Source: Nitrospira sp. (GTDB lineage Bacteria; Nitrospirota; Nitrospiria; Nitrospirales; UBA8639). Taken from it: a stretch of 41,973 bases of DNA. The stretch covers positions 1 through 41,973 of the forward strand of contig JAPPLK010000069.1 in NCBI GenBank assembly GCA_028819435.1, given 5' to 3'. Position numbers and translations under genes: made by a program. The notes under the pieces were generated by a model. It was given only the letters and a program-made list of their open reading frames with translations, was not told the DNA's origin and did not search any database. Shown here one piece after another: positions 1 to 7,808 of this stretch (position 1 is the stretch's first letter; each line of letters opens with the position of its first letter).

Positions 1-401
1 CGTTCGAGATTCATCACGGATTGAGTCATGGGATGTGGCTCAAAATATCCCTGGGAAAACTATCACTTGCATTGTTTGAGCAGGCTAACGCACAAGGCAA
101 TCCCTTGCAAGCGAGAAAACCGGGGTGGAGATTGTTGGCGTGTTTGTAATATGAACGAGTCGCCTGTCCTGCCGAACCCACATCATATGCCACTTCATGT
201 GTAGGGGTTCATCCCATGCGGTCAACACAAGGTGCCGCTATACTGCCCTGCCACAAGTGAAATGAAAAGAAGGGGGCTTATACGGATATATTCACTACAG
301 GTTGGAATAAGAAACTCTTGACACCAAGGTCATTTACTTCATAAACTTATAAAACAAACAAAACAATAAATACAAACTTAAAATAAAATGGAGGATGAAC
401 A
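1..401. other. Intergenic region upstream of the XhoI-like restriction-modification genes
   Basis: I see no convincing gene here. An open frame on the minus strand overlaps the real gene at 402 and has no recognisable protein character. The last 100 bases are very AT-rich and hold a promoter-like pair of hexamers, listed separately, and a ribosome binding site at 390-394. The left part has no clear repeat or RNA gene. Confidence 0.5.
318..345 (+). promoter_or_regulatory. Putative sigma70 promoter of the restriction-modification cluster
   Basis: A consensus -35 TTGACA (318-323) is followed after 16 bp by CATAAA (340-345), which matches 4 of 6 positions of the -10 consensus. It lies in AT-rich DNA about 60 bp before the first gene of the cluster. 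The start point would be near 352. Assignment is by pattern only. Confidence 0.4.
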
Positions 402-404
402 TTG

Positions 405-818
405 ATGCGAACGAATTACCCCAAAGGCTTCTTCATGGAAAAGGCGCGACAAATAGTGAAGGATAGACCTGGATCGACTATGCGCGAGGTCGCAGAACGC
501 TTCCATCGGGACTACCCTGATTTCTCTAAAGCAAAGAATCCTCTTCAATCCTTGGGAACAACTCTCGCTAAACAAGTAAGGGAAGACCTGGAGCCACGTA
601 TAGAGGCTCAAGGTAGGCCTTTGCGTTTCTACTACAAGGATGATGCAACGCCTGCGGAGGGAGGAAAAGAAGCAATGCATTCCGTCGTTGGGCAATCTTC
701 GCCGGTATCTGTCATCACCATGACTGCTGGAGATACTCAATTCAAGGGACCTGCGACCAAGGAAAACATACGACGCATTAAACAGTGGTTGGAAGAAATG
801 GAAACTGATGCAAGTTAA
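405..818 (+). CDS. Small HTH-like protein upstream of the DNA methyltransferase
   Basis: A 137-residue, basic N-terminal protein. Residues about 8-65 look like a winged-helix unit: a first helix (ARQIVKDRP), a second (TMREVAERFHRDYP) and a basic third (SLGTTLAKQVREDLEP), followed by a strand ending in LRFYY. This resembles HARE-HTH or restriction-associated wHTH domains, but I cannot name the family. The C-terminal half is hydrophilic and ends in a short helix (IRRIKQWLEEME). ATG at 405 is chosen; the ribosome site GGAGG at 390-394 serves it or the in-frame TTG at 402 equally well. It lies directly upstream and co-oriented with a methyltransferase and restriction endonuclease, so a regulatory (controller-like) or DNA-binding accessory role is plausible, but this rests on position and fold impression only. 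Confidence 0.65.
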   Translation: MRTNYPKGFFMEKARQIVKDRPGSTMREVAERFHRDYPDFSKAKNPLQSLGTTLAKQVREDLEPRIEAQGRPLRFYYKDDATPAEGGKEAMHSVVGQSSPVSVITMTAGDTQFKGPATKENIRRIKQWLEEMETDAS

Positions 819-1004
819 GTCAGAGGGACGGGTTGGCACATTCCCCTCGCTAAGTATGCCATTCATTGTCAGACAATTTGAAAGGGCTTATACTGCGGAA
901 CTGAAAATTTGGATTCTGACTGGTCGGTTGGACAAAATTCGTACCGTATCGTGTATGGAAAAAAGGTCTTACACAATTCAGGACGCATCAATGACATAAT
1001 CGCC

Positions 1005-1988
1005 ATGGCAACGAGATCTGTCTTGAATTATGATCGCTATCTGCCTGGTTCGGTCGCCGAACTGAAAAACCCGCAAACTGGTATTCCCCGTATTGCAAAG
1101 GATAAACGGCTCCTCAAGCAGATAGAGGCTGCTGTCCAGCAAATCCCGACATCACACCGATTAGTCCAGGGAGATGCGCGCGAACTGACGTTTCTTGAAG
1201 ATGAATCCATTCATTTGGTGGTGACTTCCCCACCGTACTGGATCTTAAAAAAATACAAAGACCACCCTAGCCAGCTTGGGGATATCAAAAACTATGAAAC
1301 ATTTCTCCGTGAACTTGATAAAGTGTGGTCGCATTGTCATCGCGTGTTGGTCCCGGGAGGGCGTCTGATTTGCGTGGTCGGCGACGTCTGTCTGGCACGA
1401 AGAAAGAACGACGGAAGACACACGGTTGTTCCGCTTCATGCCTCTATTCAAGATCACTGCAGAATACTTGGGTTCGACAACCTGGCACCAATCATCTGGC
1501 ACAAGATTGCCAATGCCGTGTTTGAGGTGTCGGGCAATGGTGCCGGATTCTTGGGGAAACCTTATGAACCCAATGCCGTCATCAAGAACGACATTGAGTT
1601 CGTCCTGATGCAACGCAAACCGGGTGGATACCGGAATCCGACAGTCGCAATGCGGATACTCTCCGTCATATCTGATCAAAACCACAAACAATGGTTTCAG
1701 CCCATCTGGTCCGGCCTTACCGGCGCATCGACCCGACCGCACCCCGCCCCCTACCCAGAAGAATTAGCGTCGCGGTTGATCCGAATGTTCTCCTTCGTAG
1801 GAGATACCGTATTGGATCCGTTCATGGGAACGGGGACCACCACGGTTGCCGCGACCAAGTGGGGACGCAACTCCATTGGCGTGGAGATCGATCACTCTTA
1901 TTTTGACATCGCGGAGAAACGGATTCGCCACACGACGGGTTCATTGTTCTCTTGCGCCGAAATAAAAACAGAAACAAAAAAGAAATAG
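1005..1988 (+). CDS. Beta-class DNA methyltransferase (SPPYW type) of the XhoI-like restriction-modification system
   Basis: A DNA amino-methyltransferase that would protect host sites from the neighbouring endonuclease. Counting from ATG 1005 (327 aa), the catalytic motif IV TSPPYW is at about 74-79 and the SAM-binding motif I DPFMGTGTT is at about 271-279, followed by GVEID. This IV-before-I order is the beta class. SPPYW is most typical of N4-cytosine enzymes, although it does not exclude N6-adenine. The frame stays open upstream to TTG 909 with an in-frame GTG at 951; none of the three starts has a good ribosome site. I chose 1005 because similar proteins begin MA-T and the upstream residues look uncharacteristic. 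The endonuclease start follows the stop by only 3 bases. Class assignment is firm; the modified base and target site are inferred. Confidence 0.88.
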   Translation: MATRSVLNYDRYLPGSVAELKNPQTGIPRIAKDKRLLKQIEAAVQQIPTSHRLVQGDARELTFLEDESIHLVVTSPPYWILKKYKDHPSQLGDIKNYETFLRELDKVWSHCHRVLVPGGRLICVVGDVCLARRKNDGRHTVVPLHASIQDHCRILGFDNLAPIIWHKIANAVFEVSGNGAGFLGKPYEPNAVIKNDIEFVLMQRKPGGYRNPTVAMRILSVISDQNHKQWFQPIWSGLTGASTRPHPAPYPEELASRLIRMFSFVGDTVLDPFMGTGTTTVAATKWGRNSIGVEIDHSYFDIAEKRIRHTTGSLFSCAEIKTETKKK

Positions 1989-1991
1989 GTT

Positions 1992-2710
1992 ATGCAAGAC
2001 CGGTTGGCGAAAGCCATTCAATATTTTTGGAAGGCAAGAAGTCATCAGCACAAAAAGCAAGGGGCAACCTCGGGAAAAAGGATGCCGGCAACCGGAGTGC
2101 CGTTACTGGCGGCAAACATCTTAACGGGTTCATAAGGCTTTTGACTGAGCTGCTGTCAGAGGCAGGGTTGCCGGATTCCACGATCCATACCAGAACTACT
2201 ACCCTGCCTGGCTATTTCAGACCCACCAAGAATTGGGATTTGCTGGTGGTCGTGGACGACCGGCTTTTAGCATCGATTGAATTCAAAGCCCATATCGGAC
2301 CGTCTTTTGGTAACAATTTCAACAATCGCGTAGAAGAAGCCCTAGGCAACTCAACGGATCTGCTAACCGCGTACCGGGAAGGTAAATTCAAGCCGTCACA
2401 AAAGCCGTGGCTCGGGTGGTTAATGCTTTTGGAAGATACGCCGAAATCCACGTCACCAGTTAAAGTAGACGAGCCGCATTTTGAGGTATTCCCCGAATTC
2501 AAGACGACGTCATACGCCAAACGCTACGAATTGTTTTGTGAACGCCTGATGCGGGAACGCTTATATGATGGAACTTGTTTGATTTTGTCCGACAGAAAGG
2601 GTGGTCTGAAAGGGAAATTCACCGAGCCAAATCAAGAATTCAGCTTTGCGACATTCGCAGCATCGTTGACCGCTCACGCAATGGCGTATGCCAACATGCG
2701 AAAGCCATAA
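1992..2710 (+). CDS. XhoI/PaeR7I-type restriction endonuclease, with an apparent -1 frameshift near the N-terminus
   Basis: A type II restriction enzyme of the XhoI/PaeR7I family, which cuts CTCGAG. The body shows family hallmarks: LPGYFRPTKNWD, then a PD-(D/E)XK core with Asp encoded at 2237 and E-F-K at 2279-2287, then GPSFGNNFNNR. The body is open back to TTG 1952, but that stretch overlaps the methyltransferase and looks unrelated to the family. A good N-terminus starts at ATG 1992, 3 bases after the methyltransferase stop, in the next frame (MQDRLAKAIQYFWKAR), and stops at 2133-2135. One extra A in the A5 run at 2075-2079 (or at 2052-2056) would join the two into a 239-residue protein, close to the family's roughly 245. 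So the gene is disrupted, phase-variable, recoded or mis-sequenced. Family assignment is strong; activity is uncertain. Confidence 0.82.
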
Positions 2711-2782
2711 GGGGCCGGAAGGCTATTCTCGCTACATGCTCTCCAACACAATTCTGAGGTCTATTTCTATCTAATACGCTAA

Positions 2783-4408
2783 CTATGCGCCGATGCCTCG
2801 TGGCTTAATCATCTCCATGGTATCGATCCCAGCCAGCATGACGTCCACTCCATCCGGTGCTCGTCCACTCTCAAAAATTGCTTGCCAGTAATCGTTGTTT
2901 CGTTTTCCGCCAAACACCGACAATGATAGGTCTTTGTTGACCCACAGCGGTAGCTTTTTCAAAGCATCGACGAAGTTCTCAATATTCTCCCAGCAAGCGT
3001 CCGGAATCGGATACTGGAATAACTTATTCTCATCAATCGGCTTGCCTGTAGTGATGAAATAATTCTGAACGATTTGGCGTAAATATCGCAGCCAGTTATA
3101 GAGAATCTCTTCTTTGGCCATTCGAAAGGCGCGAAGGTGCGGCTCCGGGATACTCTTACCTTTCCGGATATCACTCTCGATGCGCCGTGTACCGAGTGAA
3201 TGATCAAACATTCCTATGTAAATCTTCTCCGCAATAATGTTCATCAAACGGACAATTTGTTCGATTTCGAGTCGCCGCGGATTTGCCCCTTCTTCGGATT
3301 TGTAATTGAAGGGCGTTGTAAGCAAATCGCTGTGGACAAAGAATGAATAAAATGTCTTGTCAATCGTGCTGTAACTCAGAGGCATGTCGGTGCCGCGTCC
3401 ACCATAGTCAATGTAATCCCGCAGCTTGTTGTCGGTGTGCGTTGTGACGCTACTACGAATCCAATCGATGATATATCTCTTCATCTCTCGGCTTTCTCCT
3501 TTGAAGTGATTTGCAAGATCACGTTCTGAGAAACTTTCGTCGGCCTCGTCTCTGCCACATTCACGTCTGTAACGATCCATCCTATCTGCCAACAACGAAC
3601 TGCCGAGACTGCGCTGGACTGACTTGTCGAATGCAACTTGACGTAGCGTGGTTCCCGCATGCGTGTTTGCAGTCAGCAGGATGTCACGGTCTGGATTGAT
3701 AAACACTCGGACTGGTAGACAGCGGACACCTAGAAGAATTTGTGCCGCTGTCTTGTGTTGACCGTCGAAGATATAAACCTTGGAAGCCTTGCCATGAGAA
3801 GTATCTAGCCACCCTAAAGCGATATGAAGTTGCGGCAACTTTCTATGGAATTCTTCTAGTATTTTTTTGAGATTTTTCCCTATCGCCCGTGGATTAATGT
3901 GGTCATCATGATGCAGATACTCGATGGGTAGATTCAGAAAGCTGTATCGAAATTTGGAAATTTTGTCTTCATAAATGGGAACCGTGAGAACATCGTTCTG
4001 TCCAATATCTGAAAACCCTGTCTTCAGCGTGTCTCCTTCGACATTTGTTGATAGTGGATGTTTTGCCCCACCATACTCGGAGAGAACATCTCCGAGATTG
4101 GGAGAGCGGTCTTCCGATTTAATCGACTCAGTTATTCTGTCGAAGGAGGCAAGGATTCTCGCCACCCGGAGATCGCTGGCTTGTTTTGTTCGATTGCACG
4201 AATCGTGGGTAACGGCGAAATTGTCCGGTCCGTCTTTCCCGCCAACCTTAGTTGGCTCCACATGATCTATATCAATATGGTTACCGTGAATGGCGAGATC
4301 AATAACCTTGCCACAGATGAAGCAGTTGCTTGCCTGCGAGCTCAAAAGATCCTTGATGAGGCTTTGCCGATCTTCATTCGACAGTCTACTTAGATAGAGA
4401 GATCCCAT
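2783..4408 (-). CDS. HNH nuclease/DGQH (ParB-like) domain fusion protein
   Basis: A 541-residue protein starting at ATG 4408 with AGGAG four bases upstream. Residues 29-72 form an HNH nuclease unit: C29-x2-C32, D48-H49, N63, H68, C71-N72, with the usual GG between. Around 145-270 there is a DGQHR/ParB-like module with the diagnostic FDGQHKTAAQ at 214-223, followed by PVRVFINPDRD and an NTHAGTTLRQ stretch. The remaining 270 residues are mostly helical and unrecognised. DGQHR proteins occur in DNA modification and defence settings, and HNH domains cut DNA or RNA. The gene lies 118 bp downstream of, and co-oriented with, the NDT-like/ATP-cone gene, and faces the restriction genes. I infer a nuclease effector paired with a nucleotide-sensing partner. 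The domain calls are read from motifs and the system role is speculative. Confidence 0.78.
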   Translation of the reverse strand: MGSLYLSRLSNEDRQSLIKDLLSSQASNCFICGKVIDLAIHGNHIDIDHVEPTKVGGKDGPDNFAVTHDSCNRTKQASDLRVARILASFDRITESIKSEDRSPNLGDVLSEYGGAKHPLSTNVEGDTLKTGFSDIGQNDVLTVPIYEDKISKFRYSFLNLPIEYLHHDDHINPRAIGKNLKKILEEFHRKLPQLHIALGWLDTSHGKASKVYIFDGQHKTAAQILLGVRCLPVRVFINPDRDILLTANTHAGTTLRQVAFDKSVQRSLGSSLLADRMDRYRRECGRDEADESFSERDLANHFKGESREMKRYIIDWIRSSVTTHTDNKLRDYIDYGGRGTDMPLSYSTIDKTFYSFFVHSDLLTTPFNYKSEEGANPRRLEIEQIVRLMNIIAEKIYIGMFDHSLGTRRIESDIRKGKSIPEPHLRAFRMAKEEILYNWLRYLRQIVQNYFITTGKPIDENKLFQYPIPDACWENIENFVDALKKLPLWVNKDLSLSVFGGKRNNDYWQAIFESGRAPDGVDVMLAGIDTMEMIKPRGIGA

Positions 4409-4526
4409 TACACTCCTCGTTTATAAGGACACAGTGACAGCAAAATTCAAAGAAGGTTGGTTATTCCTCTGCGAGGTGGATCGTATATCGAATGTCAAAT
4501 GGTGGTTAATGGACAGACGAAGACCT

Positions 4527-5648
4527 TTAATCAAACCAGCGGTTCTCCTTCTTGAGCAAGGCCTTGATGTCGTTCGCTATTCGCTCCTTCTCCCCCTTGT
4601 CCTGGACGCGGATCTGGAACGTCTGCATCGTTCCCTTTTTCCCCTTGTCGTAGAGCTTTCCCTCAATCAGGAATGGCGTTGGCGAGGACTCAACGAATGC
4701 CCCGCACGTGCTTCTCGAGTCCTTACTGTTGAATTGTCTTAGATCAATCCTCGTAATGCCAGGCGTTGCAGAAATGGTCCGGAACACGTGCCGGGCGTCT
4801 TTTGATGGGATTTCATCGAGTGCTTTAATAGCCTTTCCCCAAATTGTCGCGTGACTCTTGGATGAGGCCACATCCACCTTCATTCCTGAACTAGGCACCG
4901 TAGATGATGACCGATTTTTGAAGAAGTCCTCATTCTTCTTCAGGACGGTGGTTTTCCATTCTACCAGAACGCCCTTGACGGTTTCTGCATGGACGGAATC
5001 CGTTTCGAGATATTCAAGAGTTGCCACAATCGCGTTGTTGATGTCGGAAGTGGTCAACGAGTGACTAATCCTCCGCGTGCTCTTCTTCAGACGTTCAATG
5101 ATTGCAGGCAAGGCGAGCCGAGGCACCACGATGTCATCGCATTTCGCGCGTCTGCATGCAGTGCGAATCGAGACGACCAGCTTGCGCCGCTTGAATGGTT
5201 CCCGCTGTGACTTGCGCTTTACGACCTCCCACGTAGCTTCTGCCCGCAACAGGTCCAATAATGTATTTGCGGCCTTCAACGGCGTGTCCGTGACAGCGTC
5301 TGCGTAGAATTCCAAGGTCCGGTTTTTGAGGTTGTTAGGGTCGGCAACGACGACGGGGCGCCCTTCCTTATGTGCATGCACGATGCCGATGGCCGACCCG
5401 ATCGACTCGCGCCACATGTTGACGAGTAATCCGTCCGCTTCCTTGATGGCCCTCAAGTCTTCTTCAACGGCCTGGTGTGCCGTTGCACCCGGCCTGAGCA
5501 ATGGCAATTCAGCGGGATCGATGAAGTCGAAGGACTTACTGTACTGCGACTTCTTGATGACGTTACGCCATTGATGTACCTGATCCTTATTGCTGCATCC
5601 GCTGATAGGCCCAGCCAGATAGACACGAAACTTCTGTTGCTTCGACAT
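4527..5648 (-). CDS. Nucleoside 2-deoxyribosyltransferase-like/ATP-cone fusion protein
   Basis: A 373-residue protein from ATG 5648, chosen over upstream in-frame codons because GGAGGG stands 5-6 bases before it. Residues about 7-103 have the nucleoside 2-deoxyribosyltransferase-like Rossmann pattern: VYLAGPISG at the first strand, then ADGLLVNMW, then SIGSAIG and GRPVVV. In related proteins the SxGTxxE segment carries the catalytic Glu; here that place is Gly88. Residues about 141-226 resemble an ATP-cone, the nucleotide-binding module of ribonucleotide reductase and NrdR: PFKRRKLVVSIRTACRRA, later SDINNAIVATLEYLE. The C-terminal 145 residues are not recognised. It probably binds nucleotides rather than transferring deoxyribose. 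It precedes the HNH/DGQH gene by 118 bp, probably in one transcription unit. Domain calls are by eye. Confidence 0.72.
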   Translation of the reverse strand: MSKQQKFRVYLAGPISGCSNKDQVHQWRNVIKKSQYSKSFDFIDPAELPLLRPGATAHQAVEEDLRAIKEADGLLVNMWRESIGSAIGIVHAHKEGRPVVVADPNNLKNRTLEFYADAVTDTPLKAANTLLDLLRAEATWEVVKRKSQREPFKRRKLVVSIRTACRRAKCDDIVVPRLALPAIIERLKKSTRRISHSLTTSDINNAIVATLEYLETDSVHAETVKGVLVEWKTTVLKKNEDFFKNRSSSTVPSSGMKVDVASSKSHATIWGKAIKALDEIPSKDARHVFRTISATPGITRIDLRQFNSKDSRSTCGAFVESSPTPFLIEGKLYDKGKKGTMQTFQIRVQDKGEKERIANDIKALLKKENRWFD

Positions 5649-5674
5649 GCCGACCCTCCACATCGACCGAGTCA

Positions 5675-5703
5675 ATTGTATACAGCCGGACATTTGAAAG
5701 CAA
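5675..5703 (-). promoter_or_regulatory. Putative promoter of the NDT-like/ATP-cone gene
   Basis: On the minus strand a -35 TTGCTT (5703-5698) and a -10 TACAAT (5680-5675) are separated by 17 bp. The start point would fall about 20 bases before ATG 5648, leaving room for the strong GGAGGG ribosome site. Pattern-based assignment. Confidence 0.45.
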
Positions 5704-5933
5704 AAAACTTCACCGTATCCTTGCACCTATGTAGACCGAACTTCAGCACCTGCTCCAGCTACCGTTCCTCATATCACGCGCACCCATCGTGACGCCGCTA
5801 CCACGGCGTCTTCGTCCGAAAATTCAAGTAGCGCGACAGGATCACTCCCAAGATAACTCCCTGAGCCGCACGGGAGTTCCATTTATTCACTGCCCTGTTG
5901 AACGAAATGCAGTAGGGGGTTGTCCGCCCTCGC

Positions 5934-7139
5934 TCAGTGAAGGAACCAGGGCAGGACGCGGAAGCCCTTGAAGTCGAAGCTCTCCTCTCCGCCGTGGACT
6001 AGGACGCCACCTTGGTTCGGATTGGAGGGGATCGACGTCCACCAGGCGAGCTTATCGACGGCGTCACCGGCAACGGTCTGACCCGACTTCACCTCCACCG
6101 GGATGATTCGTTCGCCGGTGTCGATCAGGACGTCGATCTCGTGCCCGGTTGCGTCTCTCCAGAAAAACAACGGCGGGTCGCGGCGGGTCGCGGCGAAGTT
6201 CTTGACCAACTCCGAGACGACGAACGATTCGAACACGGCACCCCGTAGCGGGTGGCGCTCCAACGTCCCGGCGTCCCGAATATCGAGCAGGTAGCAGATG
6301 AGCCCAGTATCGAGGAAGTGCAGCCGCGGGCGTTTACGCATGCGCTTGCGATAGTTCGCATGATGGGGCGGAAGGGTCGTGGCCAGGAAACCGATCTCGA
6401 GGGCCGTGAGCCAACGTTTCGCGGTCTGCTGGGTGATCCCAACGTCGCTGGCGAGCGTGGTCAGGTTGAGTTCCTGGGCCGTGTGCGCGGCGGCCAGTCG
6501 AACGAAACGCTCGAAGCTCCGTTGATCGGAGATCTGCATGACTTCGCGGAGATCACGTTCGACGTAGGTGCGAAAATAGTCCGACAGCCACTCCCCGGCC
6601 GGTATGCCTAGGTCGTGAATGCGCGGGTAGAAGCCGTCGAGCAGCGTGTCCCAGAGCCCTTTGCGCGGTAGCCGCCTCTTACGCCCGGTGGTTTTCCTTC
6701 GAGTACGATCGAGGTTCAGCGGGTCGAGCGGAGGACTTTCGCGCAACTCCGAGAGCGACAACGGATATAATCGGAGAAAAGCCGTACGCCCGGCGAGCGT
6801 CTGCGACACCGATTCCATCAGGAGAAGATTTTGTGAGCCGGTCAGGATGAAGCGCCCGGGAAGGCTGTCCGCATCGACGAGTACCTGAATGTAGGAGAGC
6901 AATTCGGGAACGCGCTGGATCTCATCGAGAATCAGACGGTTCGCCTGGGTCAGAAAGCTCCGCGGGTCCTGGACCGCCCGCGCTCGAACGTCCGGTGCCT
7001 CAAGCGACAGGTAGCGATATTCGCCAAAGAGTGCCTGAACCAGCGTCGTCTTCCCCGATTGACGGGGACCCGTGAGCGTCACAACCGGGTAGGTCGCGGC
7101 AGCGGCCTTCAGTGCTTGGGTCAAGTGACGGCGTAACAT
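5934..7139 (-). CDS. AAA+ ATPase with C-terminal DUF4143 domain
   Basis: A 401-residue protein of the large AAA_14/DUF4143 family. The Walker A motif TGPRQSGKTT is near residues 23-32, Walker B with LILDEIQRVPEL near 70, and the sensor-like ILTGSQNLLL near 100. The C-terminal half has the DUF4143 pattern, ending with a nuclease-like segment HEIDVLID...IIPVEVKSG that has the D-x(n)-E-x-K spacing seen in this family. Cellular function is unknown; members are abundant in mobile and defence regions. ATG 7139 is the only good start but has a weak ribosome site. The gene stands alone. The codon usage looks GC-rich and regular, unlike the more AT-rich restriction genes to its left. Confidence 0.88.
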   Translation of the reverse strand: MLRRHLTQALKAAAATYPVVTLTGPRQSGKTTLVQALFGEYRYLSLEAPDVRARAVQDPRSFLTQANRLILDEIQRVPELLSYIQVLVDADSLPGRFILTGSQNLLLMESVSQTLAGRTAFLRLYPLSLSELRESPPLDPLNLDRTRRKTTGRKRRLPRKGLWDTLLDGFYPRIHDLGIPAGEWLSDYFRTYVERDLREVMQISDQRSFERFVRLAAAHTAQELNLTTLASDVGITQQTAKRWLTALEIGFLATTLPPHHANYRKRMRKRPRLHFLDTGLICYLLDIRDAGTLERHPLRGAVFESFVVSELVKNFAATRRDPPLFFWRDATGHEIDVLIDTGERIIPVEVKSGQTVAGDAVDKLAWWTSIPSNPNQGGVLVHGGEESFDFKGFRVLPWFLH

Positions 7140-7323
7140 TCCAACGACTTTAGCAAGTCACACGATTCATGTCAATTCAGTGATACTATCATTGATAAAG
7201 CATGAATTGAACGCTCACGCAATAGTGTGATGCCAACATGCAGGTGCCACCAGTAAAGCTACCTGCCACCGTTGATTCAATTAGGAACGGCTCAGGTGAT
7301 GTGCGTCAAATAATGCAGATTTC

Positions 7324-7352
7324 TTGCATATCCTCCCGATTTTTCCTAGAAT
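7324..7352 (+). promoter_or_regulatory. Putative sigma70 promoter of the CBS-domain gene
   Basis: TTGCAT (7324-7329) and TAGAAT (7347-7352; 5 of 6 matches to the -10 consensus) are separated by exactly 17 bp. The predicted start near 7359 lies about 40 bases before ATG 7401. Confidence 0.5.
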
Positions 7353-7400
7353 ACGCCGCACCGTTCCCCAGCCTTTTCCGTCTTCTTGAAGAGGAACGCA

Positions 7401-7790
7401 ATGGCGACCATCGGACAATTGATGAACAGGGATCTAAGCGTCGTGACCGAGGACATGACGGTCAAACAGGCTGCCGGACAAATGCACGAACAGCGCATCG
7501 GGTCGCTGTTGGTAAAGAAAGGAAACGATTTCTCCGGTATTGTGACCGAGACCGACGTGGTTCGGGCCGTAGCCGAACAGGACGACGTGGCAAAGACTTC
7601 CGTGGTTCACGTCATGTCCAGTCCCATTCTGACCGTCGAGAAGAAGCTGTCGCCCCACTATGCAAGAGATCTTATGGCCAACAAACGGATTCGTCACTTG
7701 GCCGTAAGCGATAACGGGAAAATCGTGGGGATTCTTTCAGCGCGCGACCTCCTGGCCTACTTTAAAACCATGTCCAAAGAGGTTCCGTAA
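7401..7790 (+). CDS. Tandem CBS-domain protein
   Basis: A 129-residue cytoplasmic protein made almost only of two CBS motifs, at about residues 3-60 (MNRDLSVVTEDMTVKQAAGQM...GSLLVKKG...GIVTETDVVRAV) and 68-122 (VMSSPILTV...RIRHLAV...GKIVGILSARDLLAYF). CBS pairs bind adenine nucleotides such as AMP, ATP or SAM and report energy state; the partner of this stand-alone pair is unknown. ATG 7401 is preferred over TTG 7386 because AGAGGA lies 6 bases upstream. A good promoter precedes it. It is convergent with the sdh operon, with only 18 bp between the two stops. Confidence 0.88.
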   Translation: MATIGQLMNRDLSVVTEDMTVKQAAGQMHEQRIGSLLVKKGNDFSGIVTETDVVRAVAEQDDVAKTSVVHVMSSPILTVEKKLSPHYARDLMANKRIRHLAVSDNGKIVGILSARDLLAYFKTMSKEVP

Positions 7791-7808
7791 TCCCCGACCT
7801 TCCCGTTC

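Noticed and set aside
1952-1991. TTG 1952 as the start of the restriction endonuclease
   Set aside because: It lies 37 bases inside the methyltransferase gene, has no ribosome site and gives an N-terminus unlike the XhoI family, while the ATG 1992 frame does fit.
6173-6192. Short direct repeat CGGCGGGTCG in the first DUF4143 gene
   Set aside because: Only two 10-bp units in a GC-rich coding stretch; no sign of a wider family.
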